The notes: generated from the sequence alone by a model not told the origin. DNA of 64,000 bases from an uncultured Blautia sp. (GCA_900539145.1 UQAX01000007.1:1-64000); one strand, 5' to 3'; shown: positions 53,415 to 63,334, counted from the first letter of the stretch. Made by a program: numbers and translations.

Positions 53415-53447
53415 TGTGACTGATATGTGACTAAACATAATTATACT
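53415..53447 (+). promoter_or_regulatory. SARP-like activator site and -10 box of the second pilus operon
   Basis: The heptamer TGTGACT occurs at 53415-53421 and again at 53426-53432, start to start 11 bp. A -10 box TATACT lies at 53442-53447, about 9 bp after the second heptamer. No good -35 box is present. SARP proteins bind heptameric direct repeats with an 11-bp pitch placed about 8 bp from the -10, so this is the expected geometry for a BTAD-type activator. Confidence 0.65.
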
Positions 53448-53527
53448 AAGCATATAAATTATGAGATATATACGTTTGTAATGATGAAATAAATCAGAAA
53501 TGAAAAGATGAATGGAGGAGAAGTGCC

Positions 53528-56500
53528 ATGAAAAGTAAAAGAAAGAAAAAAATATTAGCAGCCATACTTTGCATGGTGATGGTGTTGACAAATAATTTTT
53601 CAATATTAGCAGAAGGAACAGAAGTTCCAAACGAAATTATACAGCCGGAAACACCGGAACAAATCAATGAGTCGGAAACAGAGGTGATACCGGAAGAGTC
53701 GAAGGAAGAAATGCCTGAGTCAGAAGTGACACCACAAAAACCGGAAACAGAAGAAATGCCACAGGAAGAGGCAACACCGGAAGAACCGAAGGTAGAAGAA
53801 GTGCCGCAGGAAGAGGCAACACCGGAAAAACCAAAGACTGAAGAAGTGCCGCAGACAGAAGAAACACCAAAAGAGCTGAAATATGAAGATGAACAGGTGT
53901 CTGTTGTTGTGACAGCGGTTGAAGAGGGAGCAATTCCGACAGGAGCTACATTAAAAGTTCTTCCTATTACATTAGAAAATAATGAAACAAAGGCACAGTA
54001 CGAAGATGTAGAAAAGAGAATTCAGGAAAAAGTTGCGGAAGAGGAAAAAGAAGTAGCAGGATTTCTTGCTTATGATATTACATTTGTAGATGGCGAAGGC
54101 AACGAAATTGAGCCGAACAGCAAAGTAAAAGTTTCCATGAATTATAAAAACGCAGTGCTTCCTAACGATGTAAAAGAGAAGGGAAGCGAAAATGCAGAGG
54201 TATCTGTTCTTCACTTGGAAGAGGATGAAAATGGTAATGTAAAAGATGTTGTGGATATGAGCGAAGCAGAAACTACGAAGGTAGATGCGCTGACTACGAC
54301 AGAAGGACCGATGGTTCAGAACGTGGAGATGGAAACAGAGAGTTTTTCGGTGTTTACAATTACATGGAAAAATTCAGAGAGAGGGTTGCTTGAAAATACA
54401 TACAAAGTTAAATGGATAAACCATGGGGGTAATAGACAAATTCCAACGGTAACAATTCATTTTGTAGATGAAAATGGTAAGAATATCTCGAAAGGAATAG
54501 GTGTAAAAGACAAAGATATTATAGTTTCCGGAAATGGTAATTTGGATGGCATTGATGGACGTCTTACCTTACAGACAATAGGAGAAAAATATAATGAACA
54601 AGCCAAAACGAAGGGATTTTATTTTGCAGAAGCACATATAGACTCTTATAAGGGAAATATTACTACAAATATTAGTTATAATCCGAATGTTAATACAGGT
54701 GGTTGGCTGTATTTGCCAAGTAATGGTGGTTGGACTAACTGGAATGGAAGAAATCCTGTCAGCCGTAATGTTTATATGGTTTATAAGAAAATACCTGATA
54801 AATATCAAGTTGTTTGGGCAGACCAAGGTGATAATAATCATCGTCCAACAGTGACCTTACATTTTGTAGATGCAAAAGGAAATGATATTTCAAAGAAATT
54901 AAATGTAACTAATAGAACAATTCATATTCCGGGAACCGGAAACCTGAGTGGCAATAACAGCTTAAATAAGATAGGAGAAACCTATAACAATAATAGCTTG
55001 GATTTATGTTTTACAGAAGCGCATATTGACTCTTATGCCGGAACTGTTGCTACAAACATCAGTTATAATCTGTCTGCTAATCCAGCGGGCGGTTGGCTTT
55101 ATCAGACATACGGCAGCGACTATATTCAATGGGATCAGCCTTCCGAAAAACTACCAAATGAACGAGATGTATATCTGGTTTATGGAGAAAAGAAAGCCGT
55201 AGAGAAAATAAAAACATTAGATGAAACCAATCCTAACGATGCCAAGAAAATAAAAATCAACCTTTTTAATTATAATAAATATATTAATAATACAAAAGCT
55301 GCAAACGAGGGTTTTCAATTTCACAATAGCGAACCGGGAACGGCTGTTGATGGTGCAAATAGTGTGTACCCAGATCTCAAGTATACACATCCAAATGGTA
55401 CACAGAAAGTTCATCAGGAATACCTGAAAAAGAATTTGAGCAAGGAGAATTATCCCGTACTTACAAATGGAACTTCATTACAGTATTTATTTGATGAAAC
55501 AAATGATAGGAACGAAGTAACAGCTTATAAAGGTCTGACAGGATTACTGTATAAAGAGGGAACGTATAATGTTTACGATAGTGAACGGTATCATGCACAA
55601 CTGGAAGATAATAAAATAGCCGTTTATAATGCGAGATTATCACCTGCTTGGAACACATTTAGTTACGGAAACTTCCTTCCATTTAATCGGTTATCAGATA
55701 ATATGTATAATGGAACAAATAACTCTGTTCCGGATGGACGAGGAAAAACAGATTTATGGTTTGGAATGAATTTAGATTTTAAATTTATGCAGCCTAAGGA
55801 TGGCAAGATAGCAGATGAACCGATGGTCTTTGATTTCCGTGGGGATGATGATGTTTGGGTATTTATTGATGGTGTAAAGGTATTAGACATCGGTGGTATT
55901 CATCCGAGAAAAGCAGGAAGTATTAATTTTAACACCGGTGTGGTTAAGGTAGAAAGAATACCGGATACTACATTACCGGAATTATATAAGGAAGCATATG
56001 TAGAGTCCTATAAAGAAAGCCATTGGGGAGAACCATCATCAAAACAGGTTGATAAATATTTGTCCGGTATCTTTAAAAAAGATGCAAATGGCAAGTATAC
56101 AACTTATAAAAACTTTGACGTTCATGATTTTAAATTCTTCTATTTAGAACGTGGAGCAGGGGCGTCAAACTGCAGAATTAAATTTAATATGCCTGCAGTG
56201 AATGCGGAAGATATCATAATAAGTAAAGAAATTGAAGATTATGATGAAAATGCTTATAACGATATAGAGTTTAGCTATGAGCTATATGTAGATAATAAGT
56301 TACAAAAAGGAGCTCCGTATACATTGATTGACGCAGACGGAAAAGAAATGTCAAAGACAACAGATCCGAAGACCGGCATATTTAAGCTGAAGCATGGGGA
56401 AAGCGCTCGTTTTTCTCAATATAAGGAAGGGCAAAAATATAAAGTAAAAGAGGTTGGTATCAGCAGCGAAACTTATGATCAGGTAACAATCCAATCTTCC

Positions 56501-58933
56501 GGTGTGGTAGATGCTGACAAGCATGATATATCAGATAATGATAACTCTGCTGAAAGTAAAGATCTTACAGTTGGTGAAAATCCTAGTGTTAAATTTTTAA
56601 ATCGCTGTGCAGTGACGAATATACAGCAACTGATTATTGAGAAAAAGCTGGAAAATGGAAATAGCGAAGACGCCTATAATATGCGAGTAACTGTCGGTGG
56701 AAAACCGTATCGTGGATATTATAAGGTTGGAGATAATTATGACGCTGCAATGGAGGCAGACGGTGTAAGAACAGAGAATGGAATTATTCCTTTGAAAGCT
56801 AATCAGGTGGCTGTTATATTGGGAAATGTTTCCCGCATAGATAATGGAAAAGTGAAACGTGGTTTTCCGTCAGGTACAAGCTTTAAAGTAGAGGAATTAC
56901 TTTCTGATGAGGAAACTTATATAGCTCCACATTATGAAATCGTGGAAGGTACGGCAGATGATAGAAATACCGAAGATGGATTTGAAAACAGCGGGTACGC
57001 ATCAGGAAAGATTACTTTAGAAAAAGATGCCGAAGTAATAGTTACGAACACTTTGAAAGGAACAGCGCCTGATCCGGACGAACCGGAAGATGTTTTACAT
57101 CATAAATATATCGACTATCTTGGAAGTGGTGAAAATACACAAACAAGCTTAAGCGGAGAGGAATTTTACCGATTATATCTGGATGTAAAAGGTGTTCCCA
57201 ATATTAAACCGGAGCCGGCGGACATTGTACTTGTATTAGATTATTCAAGTAGCATGGGCAGTGGTTTTGATAATAAAAATAAACATGATAGGTTTCATTA
57301 TGTAAAAGAGTCGGCAAGACTTGCAGTAGAAACATTGCTGCCAAAGGGCAGCGAGAACCGTGTGGGAATTGTATGGTTTGATAGAAAAGCAAATGATAAG
57401 GAATTTAATGTTGATTTTACAAATGACAAAAATACATTGTTGACGAATATTGAAAAGAAGGCTTGGGATAGTGGAACTAATTATCAAGCGGCATTTTGGA
57501 ATGCGCAGGATATGTTGGAAGAACAGAGTAGTCCCGAGCGGAAAAAGTTTGTAATCTTTGTTACGGATGGAGAACCATATGATTACTATAATAGTACAAA
57601 AGACCAGCAAAAGGACAGGTATTTAGTGCATGACCCAGAGAAGGCAAAAGAAGCGGCAAAAGAAGCAGCAAAACTATTTAAAGGTTTAAGTGGTTTTTAC
57701 GCAGTATCAGTAGGCAATAAGGGTGGAACCACCTTCTTGCAAGAAAAGATTGTTCCAGCAGTACCGGCAGCGATTAAAAAGGTGATAGGCGCTGATAGTA
57801 CAGCAGAACTTGAGAAGGCATTCAATGTATTTTTAGGCTCTATTACAAAACAAATTGGCAACGTGACTATCACGGATACATTAAGTGACTATGTAGATTT
57901 CGTTGACGAAACAGGTAATTCTTTAGAACAATATTTAGAACAATATGCAAATGAAAAAGGAATTATTGAAGGTAAACAGGACGATAGGCTTGCTGTTAAG
58001 TTAGGCTTAAAGGTTCAGCAGTATGATTATGACAAATTTGATGATGATGACACAAATAAGACAGAGTATGATAAGCATACAGGAATTAAAGATGCACAGG
58101 ATTACACAGGGGAATATACATACACCATTGATTTGAAGACGAAAAAAATCACTGTAAACTTAGGAAAGGATTATTTCCTTGAAAGAGATAAGGTGTATAC
58201 GATTTCCTTTAATGTGAAACTGACAGAGGCTGCTACTCAGGAAGCCGTAGATGTTAAGGGTACGATAGGTGATGCAAATACAGATTATCCGGGGAATGAT
58301 ACAAGTTCAGGTGAAAAAGGGTTATATTCCAATACAGAAGCAAAGATTTCCTTTGAAAGAGTAAAGGATGGAGAAATAAAACCGGATGAACTTACATATG
58401 AAAAACCGGTTGTTCAGCCTTATGAGCGTGTAAAATGGGATATTGTTAAGGTAAATGAAGCAGATACAATACGCCTTAAAGGTGCAGAATTCCATTTGTA
58501 TCAGAAAGATAGCGAACTCCAAACTCCTGTTTATAAAGGAATATCTGATGAAAATGGTGTTGTTAAGTGGGAAAAATTAGAAAACAATAGTAATAAACCA
58601 CTAAACTCATCGGAAGAGATTGAAAAAGGAACATATATTTTATCAGAAGTGAAAGCACCTGTGGGATATACTTTATCCGGCAAGAAATGGGAAGTAACGA
58701 TTTCTGTAAAAGGTGGTATGCCGGTGATAAAAGAACAAGATGGAATACCTGTTAAAATGGAACAGGATGAGAATGGTGTATTTATTATGAAAGTTCATAA
58801 TAAAGCGGTTTACGAACTCCCATCTTCCGGCGGACATGGAACTTTTGTATATACGATTGGCGGTACACTGCTTTTAATGGCAGCAGCGCTTCTCTTATAT
58901 AAAATGAAACGCGAGGAGGTGCTGAAAAGTTAA
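53528..58933 (+). CDS. Large pilus tip adhesin with VWA domain, LPXTG-like anchor
   Basis: This is a 1801-residue secreted protein with a signal peptide (1-28). A Pro/Glu-rich repetitive linker (about 36-115) is followed by two tandem repeats of about 130 residues (about 291-420 and 424-554; both contain PTVT-HFVD-GN-IS and AHIDSY-TNISYN), a fibro-slime/PA14-like domain (FDFRGDDDVWVFIDGVKVLD; about 660-900), Cna-B-like domains, a VWA domain with MIDAS DYSSS (Asp1238), and a final Cna-B domain (about 1635-1754). The sorting signal is LPSSG at 1764 with helix and basic tail. VWA inside Cna-B context resembles RrgA of pneumococcal pili, so the tip adhesin role is well supported by analogy. Confidence 0.86.
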   Translation: MKSKRKKKILAAILCMVMVLTNNFSILAEGTEVPNEIIQPETPEQINESETEVIPEESKEEMPESEVTPQKPETEEMPQEEATPEEPKVEEVPQEEATPEKPKTEEVPQTEETPKELKYEDEQVSVVVTAVEEGAIPTGATLKVLPITLENNETKAQYEDVEKRIQEKVAEEEKEVAGFLAYDITFVDGEGNEIEPNSKVKVSMNYKNAVLPNDVKEKGSENAEVSVLHLEEDENGNVKDVVDMSEAETTKVDALTTTEGPMVQNVEMETESFSVFTITWKNSERGLLENTYKVKWINHGGNRQIPTVTIHFVDENGKNISKGIGVKDKDIIVSGNGNLDGIDGRLTLQTIGEKYNEQAKTKGFYFAEAHIDSYKGNITTNISYNPNVNTGGWLYLPSNGGWTNWNGRNPVSRNVYMVYKKIPDKYQVVWADQGDNNHRPTVTLHFVDAKGNDISKKLNVTNRTIHIPGTGNLSGNNSLNKIGETYNNNSLDLCFTEAHIDSYAGTVATNISYNLSANPAGGWLYQTYGSDYIQWDQPSEKLPNERDVYLVYGEKKAVEKIKTLDETNPNDAKKIKINLFNYNKYINNTKAANEGFQFHNSEPGTAVDGANSVYPDLKYTHPNGTQKVHQEYLKKNLSKENYPVLTNGTSLQYLFDETNDRNEVTAYKGLTGLLYKEGTYNVYDSERYHAQLEDNKIAVYNARLSPAWNTFSYGNFLPFNRLSDNMYNGTNNSVPDGRGKTDLWFGMNLDFKFMQPKDGKIADEPMVFDFRGDDDVWVFIDGVKVLDIGGIHPRKAGSINFNTGVVKVERIPDTTLPELYKEAYVESYKESHWGEPSSKQVDKYLSGIFKKDANGKYTTYKNFDVHDFKFFYLERGAGASNCRIKFNMPAVNAEDIIISKEIEDYDENAYNDIEFSYELYVDNKLQKGAPYTLIDADGKEMSKTTDPKTGIFKLKHGESARFSQYKEGQKYKVKEVGISSETYDQVTIQSSGVVDADKHDISDNDNSAESKDLTVGENPSVKFLNRCAVTNIQQLIIEKKLENGNSEDAYNMRVTVGGKPYRGYYKVGDNYDAAMEADGVRTENGIIPLKANQVAVILGNVSRIDNGKVKRGFPSGTSFKVEELLSDEETYIAPHYEIVEGTADDRNTEDGFENSGYASGKITLEKDAEVIVTNTLKGTAPDPDEPEDVLHHKYIDYLGSGENTQTSLSGEEFYRLYLDVKGVPNIKPEPADIVLVLDYSSSMGSGFDNKNKHDRFHYVKESARLAVETLLPKGSENRVGIVWFDRKANDKEFNVDFTNDKNTLLTNIEKKAWDSGTNYQAAFWNAQDMLEEQSSPERKKFVIFVTDGEPYDYYNSTKDQQKDRYLVHDPEKAKEAAKEAAKLFKGLSGFYAVSVGNKGGTTFLQEKIVPAVPAAIKKVIGADSTAELEKAFNVFLGSITKQIGNVTITDTLSDYVDFVDETGNSLEQYLEQYANEKGIIEGKQDDRLAVKLGLKVQQYDYDKFDDDDTNKTEYDKHTGIKDAQDYTGEYTYTIDLKTKKITVNLGKDYFLERDKVYTISFNVKLTEAATQEAVDVKGTIGDANTDYPGNDTSSGEKGLYSNTEAKISFERVKDGEIKPDELTYEKPVVQPYERVKWDIVKVNEADTIRLKGAEFHLYQKDSELQTPVYKGISDENGVVKWEKLENNSNKPLNSSEEIEKGTYILSEVKAPVGYTLSGKKWEVTISVKGGMPVIKEQDGIPVKMEQDENGVFIMKVHNKAVYELPSSGGHGTFVYTIGGTLLLMAAALLLYKMKREEVLKS

Positions 58934-58950
58934 GAATACTAAACTTTTTA

Positions 58951-58965
58951 GCGACTCCGGGTCGC
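58951..58965 (+). promoter_or_regulatory. Small intercistronic hairpin after the tip adhesin gene
   Basis: GCGAC pairs with GTCGC around TCCGG, with no T run after it. It may be a processing point that lets the major pilin message accumulate. Confidence 0.4.
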
Positions 58966-59043
58966 AGCAACAACAAAAATTACATCGGAAGTAAAAGATG
59001 TAAAATATAAGAGGGAGAACCTCAAAGAAAAGGAGAAAAAATT

Positions 59044-60477
59044 ATGAAGAAAATTAAAAAAGTATTAGCATTGTTAGTAGCAATGGTAATGGTTATGGGA
59101 ATGACCATGACGACAATGGCAGCGCCCCAGAAAGATGAGGCAACAATTACAATTAAGAATGAGAATGGAGATATTCTTGCAGGAGCACAACTTTCTTATG
59201 TACAGGTTATTAAAGCAGATCAGACCACACGTACAGGTTGGGCATTTACATCAGAAGCGATTAAAGAAGCATATTTAGAAGCCTTTAATGAAAAAGATGA
59301 TCAGGTAGTTATTGACCAGTTAATTGCCTATGCAGCAAAAGCAGAGAATGCAGCGACAAGTGAAGAAATTGCAAAAGCTTTAAGTAATGTAGTAAATAGC
59401 AAAGACGTTCAGTATACTCCAATGTCCAATCCACAGACAGTAGATAAGGCTGGTGTATATGCAGTTAAAGCAGTACAGGAAGGCTATACATATAATAATA
59501 TGGCTGCTTATGTAGGATTTGGCACAGAACAGGGAGATTACCCATCTCTTACAAATGTTGAATTAACAGCTAAAAGAACACCTACGGACGTAACAAAAGA
59601 AGCAACAGACCCAGATAAAGTAGTGGCTATTGGAGATATCGTAACTTATACAATTGAAACAACTGTACCATATATTGATCCAAATGCAACTAATAGAAGT
59701 TTTAAAGTGTGGGATAAAATTTCAGGAGCAGAATATTACTTTGAGGGTGAAGGAAGCCATTTCAGCATTGTTATGGGTGACTTTGATAATGTATACGGTA
59801 CAGAATTACTCGAAGAAAAAACAGCAACAGGATTTACTGCTAATCTTTCTGATTTTATTCTTCCGGATAATGGAAATGCAGGAAAGAAAGTTTTAATCAC
59901 ATATACTGCTAAAGTGACAGCACAGACTGTTGAAAATGAGACAGGAAACAATATCAGTGGTACCGAAGTAGATAGTGATAACGAAAACGTTTATACAGGT
60001 TCTATTACACTTACAAAATATAATGAAGATAAATCAAAGAAGCTTTCAGGTGCAGGATTTGAAGTTCGCAAAGACGGAAGCGATGAGGCCTTAACATTCA
60101 AAAAGCTTGGTGATGGAAGTTATGAATATGATCCAAACGGCAAGATTATAGAAGTATTTACAGGTAAAGAAGGTATTTTAACTGTAAGTGGATTAGATGC
60201 AGGAACATATAACTTCAAAGAAACAACAGCTCCAGAAGGATATCACATTAAAAATGATCCAGATGGTGTGGATGCAACAGCTACATTAGTATTAGAAGGT
60301 GATAAGACAGAAGCTGAAGCAATCTTAACAGCCGGAACAGAACTGACTAATACAAAACTTTCTTCTCTTCCATCTACAGGTGGTATTGGTACAACAATCT
60401 TCACAATCGGTGGTTGTGTAATCATGATTGCAGCAGCAGGTTTATTCTTTGCTAGCCGCAAAAAAGAAAACAAATAA
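59044..60477 (+). CDS. Major pilin backbone subunit, LPSTG-anchored
   Basis: This 477-residue secreted protein has a signal peptide (1-27, ending TTMAA). It follows the class C pilus backbone plan: an N-terminal domain (ATITIKNENGDILAGAQLSYVQVIKAD), a middle isopeptide domain (TVPYIDPNATNRSFKVWDKISGAEYYFEG) and a C-terminal Cna-B domain (GSITLTKYNEDKSKKLSGAGFEVRKDG) with the E-box FKETTAPEGYHI. The sorting signal LPSTGG (442-447), a helix and a KKENK tail are canonical. Strong codon bias and surrounding hairpins suggest high expression. It is followed by its two sortases. Confidence 0.9.
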   Translation: MKKIKKVLALLVAMVMVMGMTMTTMAAPQKDEATITIKNENGDILAGAQLSYVQVIKADQTTRTGWAFTSEAIKEAYLEAFNEKDDQVVIDQLIAYAAKAENAATSEEIAKALSNVVNSKDVQYTPMSNPQTVDKAGVYAVKAVQEGYTYNNMAAYVGFGTEQGDYPSLTNVELTAKRTPTDVTKEATDPDKVVAIGDIVTYTIETTVPYIDPNATNRSFKVWDKISGAEYYFEGEGSHFSIVMGDFDNVYGTELLEEKTATGFTANLSDFILPDNGNAGKKVLITYTAKVTAQTVENETGNNISGTEVDSDNENVYTGSITLTKYNEDKSKKLSGAGFEVRKDGSDEALTFKKLGDGSYEYDPNGKIIEVFTGKEGILTVSGLDAGTYNFKETTAPEGYHIKNDPDGVDATATLVLEGDKTEAEAILTAGTELTNTKLSSLPSTGGIGTTIFTIGGCVIMIAAAGLFFASRKKENK

Positions 60478-60503
60478 TCATAATTTTTAACACAAACTCA
60501 TAA

Positions 60504-60527
60504 GCTGGGGCGGTAACCCGCCCCGGC
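60504..60527 (+). promoter_or_regulatory. GC-rich hairpin between major pilin and sortase genes
   Basis: GC-T-GGGGCGG pairs with CCGCCCC-G-GC around a 4-base loop, one of the most GC-rich stretches in the window. What follows is TCTTAT rather than a T run, so it should pause or partly terminate and protect the pilin mRNA 3' end, making sortase levels lower than pilin. Confidence 0.65.
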
Positions 60528-60561
60528 TCTTATAAAAAATACAACAATAAGGAGAACCCGG

Positions 60562-61434
60562 ATGAAGAAAAAAATTACTACTATAACAATTTGCATAATG
60601 TTTTTAGCCGGTTTGTCCTTGCTGCTGTATCCATTTATTTCCAATCAGTGGAATACTTACAGACAGAAGCGACTTATCAGCAGCTATGATGAACAGGTTG
60701 CCAAGAAAGAGGAAGCAGGGGAGATTGATTATAATAAAGAATGGTCAGAAGCAACAGCTTACAATGAAGCGCTTTTGCCGAGTATTTTGCCCGACTCTTT
60801 TGCAGTAGCAGAAGCTTCTGAAGAGGATGATGAAGAATATATGTCCAGCCTGAATTTAAACGGCGATGGAATGATGGGATATGTGGAAATTCCTAAGATT
60901 GATGTAAAAGTTCCGGTTTACCATACCACGGAAAAAGAGGTACTGGAAAAAGCCGCAGGGCATCTGGAGGGAAGCTCTCTTCCGGTAGGGGGAGAAAGCA
61001 CACATTCTGTAATATCCGCTCATCGAGGACTTCCAAGCGCCAAATTATTTACAGACTTGGATAAGCTGGAAAAGGGAGACCATTTCCTGATTTCAGTTTT
61101 GGATGATACTCTTTGCTATGAGGTAGATAAGATTTCTGTGGTAGAACCTACGGAAACAGACGGGCTTGAAGTAGAAGAAGGTCAGGATTTGGTAACACTT
61201 CTTACCTGTACGCCTTATGGCGTAAACAGTCAGAGACTTCTGGTTCGCGGACACAGAGTATCTTTTGAAGAAGTTGAAATGGAAGAAGCTCCGAAAGGTT
61301 TGCTTGGAGGAACAAGTCTTTACACCAATTATTTACTTTGGGTAGTTGTAGGACTTGCGGTGACAGGAATTTTTATTGCCGGTCTTTATACTTATAATAA
61401 GAAGAAAAATTCAGATAAGCAGAAAGAGGATTGA
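60562..61434 (+). CDS. Class C sortase 1
   Basis: This 290-residue membrane transpeptidase has an N-terminal helix (about 6-25) and a C-terminal helix (about 255-277). Catalytic residues are His in ISAHRGLPSAKLF, Cys216 in LLTCTPYG and Arg in RLLVRGHRV. The active-site lid region reads LPDSF, so the Pro of the usual Asp-Pro-aromatic lid is Ser. It polymerises the LPSTG pilin. The stop overlaps the start of the second sortase by 4 bp. Confidence 0.9.
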   Translation: MKKKITTITICIMFLAGLSLLLYPFISNQWNTYRQKRLISSYDEQVAKKEEAGEIDYNKEWSEATAYNEALLPSILPDSFAVAEASEEDDEEYMSSLNLNGDGMMGYVEIPKIDVKVPVYHTTEKEVLEKAAGHLEGSSLPVGGESTHSVISAHRGLPSAKLFTDLDKLEKGDHFLISVLDDTLCYEVDKISVVEPTETDGLEVEEGQDLVTLLTCTPYGVNSQRLLVRGHRVSFEEVEMEEAPKGLLGGTSLYTNYLLWVVVGLAVTGIFIAGLYTYNKKKNSDKQKED

Positions 61435-62306
61435 CTATGAAACGAAAGATTTCAAATATTCTGTTTGGTCTGATGTTTTCAATAGGATTTGGGGTACTTG
61501 TTTATCCGACAGTATCAGACCAGTGGAACACATATCGACAAAATAAACTGATTTCGAATTATGAGTCTGCCGTGGAAGAGATGACAGAGGTAGATTTTAC
61601 AGAAGAATGGGAAAAGGCAAAAGCCTTTGATGCAGCTCTGGCGCAGAATAATCTGTACGGAGATGTGTTCGGAGAAGATAAGGGAGAACTGGAAAATACA
61701 GAATACTGGCAGGTATTAAATGTAGCAAATGACGGTATTATGGGATATCTTTCCATACCAAAGATTAATGTGAAAAACGCCATTTATCACGGAACAGGCG
61801 ATAAAGTGTTACAGACAGGTATCGGTCACTTAAACGGAACTAAGCTTCCCATAGGCGGCGAGAGTACACACAGCGTACTGGCTGCTCATCGAGGGCTTCC
61901 CACAGCCCGTCTGTTTACCGATATTGACCAGCTGAAGAAAGGCGATATGTTTTATATCCACGTTTTAGATGAAGTATTGGCTTATCAGGTGGACCAAATT
62001 TTAGATATGGTGGATAAGGATGACCATGAAACGCTGGAAGGCGCATTACAGATTGAGGAAGGGAAGGATCAGGTGACACTATTTACCTGTACCCCTTACG
62101 GAGTGAATTCTCACAGACTTCTGGTTCGTGGAACAAGGGTTCCGTATAACGGAGAGGAAGAAGTCGAGACGTCCGTAGCGGAAACCATGTTGAAGACAAT
62201 ACAAAATTATTATATGATATATTTGATATTAGGATTATCCATAACATTTTTAGTGATACTTTTCATGAGATTTTTATTTAAGAGAAAAGACAGAAAGCGG
62301 AAATGA
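61431..62306 (+). CDS. Class C sortase 2
   Basis: This 291-residue paralogue of the preceding sortase has His in LAAHRGLPTARLF, Cys220 in LFTCTPYG and Arg in RLLVRGTRV, and helices at both ends. The lid region reads GDVFGED, again keeping Asp and an aromatic residue but not Pro. Tandem class C sortases usually divide the work between backbone polymerisation and addition of accessory pilins. Confidence 0.9.
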   Translation: MTMKRKISNILFGLMFSIGFGVLVYPTVSDQWNTYRQNKLISNYESAVEEMTEVDFTEEWEKAKAFDAALAQNNLYGDVFGEDKGELENTEYWQVLNVANDGIMGYLSIPKINVKNAIYHGTGDKVLQTGIGHLNGTKLPIGGESTHSVLAAHRGLPTARLFTDIDQLKKGDMFYIHVLDEVLAYQVDQILDMVDKDDHETLEGALQIEEGKDQVTLFTCTPYGVNSHRLLVRGTRVPYNGEEEVETSVAETMLKTIQNYYMIYLILGLSITFLVILFMRFLFKRKDRKRK

Positions 62307-62323
62307 TTTTTGAAGGAGGGTAA

Positions 62324-63319
62324 ATGGTGAAGATGAGTAAGAAAATAAAAAGCATGAGCGTGTGGTTTCTCATATTGTCACTTGTATTGTCCGGTGCACT
62401 GTTCTTAGAGGTAAGGGCAGCCAGAGGTGTTGAGACAAACCGTAAGTGCTCTGTGACATTTGAAATAGGCGGAGACCTTGCAGGGGATTTTGAAGAGCTT
62501 TCAGAGCTGTCAATTCCTGTAAAACTGTATAAGGTTGCAGATATCAGCGAAACGGGTACTTACAAGGCGGTAAAGGGTTATGAAAGCCTTGACTTTGACA
62601 GTGTGACATCAGAAACTACGGCGGCACAGTGGGAGCAGAAAGCACAGATGGCACAGAAAATTATAGAGGATGAGCAGAAAGCTCCTGCAGCAGAAGGCGT
62701 AATTGAGAACGGAAAAGGAAAAATCAGTGATGTAGCTGTTGGTATGTATCTTGTAGCAGCAGAAGCTGTTCTTTCTCCGGAATATGAATATCAGTTTACT
62801 CCGTATTTGCTTTCACTGCCTAATAATTATCATGGTACAACAGGCAACGACGACTGGGTATATGATGTGACAACAGGATTAAAACCAAGTCAGGAGGCAC
62901 GTTTTGGAAGCCTTGTGATTGATAAGACAGTAACTTCTTTTAACGAAACACTGGGAAGCGCTACATTTGTATTCCAGATTGAAGGCGTAAAGGATGGAGA
63001 AAAGGTATACAGTGATGTGGTTTCAGCAGTATTTGACACAGCAGGAACAAAGAGTATTCTGGTAGATAAAATTCCGGCAGGAACAGAAGTGACTGTAACA
63101 GAAATTTACAGCGGCGCAAGCTACGAGCTTACCGGCGCTCCTTCTCAGACGGTTATAATAAAGGCATCCGGTGAGGGAGAAGAAAGCGTACATGTAACTT
63201 TTACAAATGAGTATAATGAGAAATTAAATGGAGGCGCTAGCGTGGTGAACCATTTTGCAAATGAAGACGGTGTCTGGACAGTAGACCAGCAGTCGGACAG
63301 CACGAAAGCAGGAGAGTAA
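62324..63319 (+). CDS. Pilin-like secreted protein without a wall anchor
   Basis: This 331-residue protein has a signal peptide (about 1-32, ending VRAA), a SpaA/Cna-B-like region (SIPVKLYKVADISETGTYKAV; VGMYLVAAEAVLSPEYEYQFTPYLLSLP) and a second domain of the DUF5979 type (GSLVIDKTVTSFNETLGSATFVFQIEG; IPAGTEVTVTEIYSG). It ends TVDQQSDSTKAGE with no LPXTG motif and no C-terminal helix, unlike other pilins here. It might be released, bound non-covalently, or joined through an internal Lys. ATG 62324 and GTG 62327 are both near GGAGGG. Confidence 0.75.
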   Translation: MVKMSKKIKSMSVWFLILSLVLSGALFLEVRAARGVETNRKCSVTFEIGGDLAGDFEELSELSIPVKLYKVADISETGTYKAVKGYESLDFDSVTSETTAAQWEQKAQMAQKIIEDEQKAPAAEGVIENGKGKISDVAVGMYLVAAEAVLSPEYEYQFTPYLLSLPNNYHGTTGNDDWVYDVTTGLKPSQEARFGSLVIDKTVTSFNETLGSATFVFQIEGVKDGEKVYSDVVSAVFDTAGTKSILVDKIPAGTEVTVTEIYSGASYELTGAPSQTVIIKASGEGEESVHVTFTNEYNEKLNGGASVVNHFANEDGVWTVDQQSDSTKAGE

Positions 63320-63334
63320 GGGAGGTACAGGACC

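Noticed and set aside
58951..58965. Rho-independent terminator after the tip adhesin gene
   Set aside because: The 5-bp stem is short and no T run follows; downstream pilus genes appear to be in the same operon.
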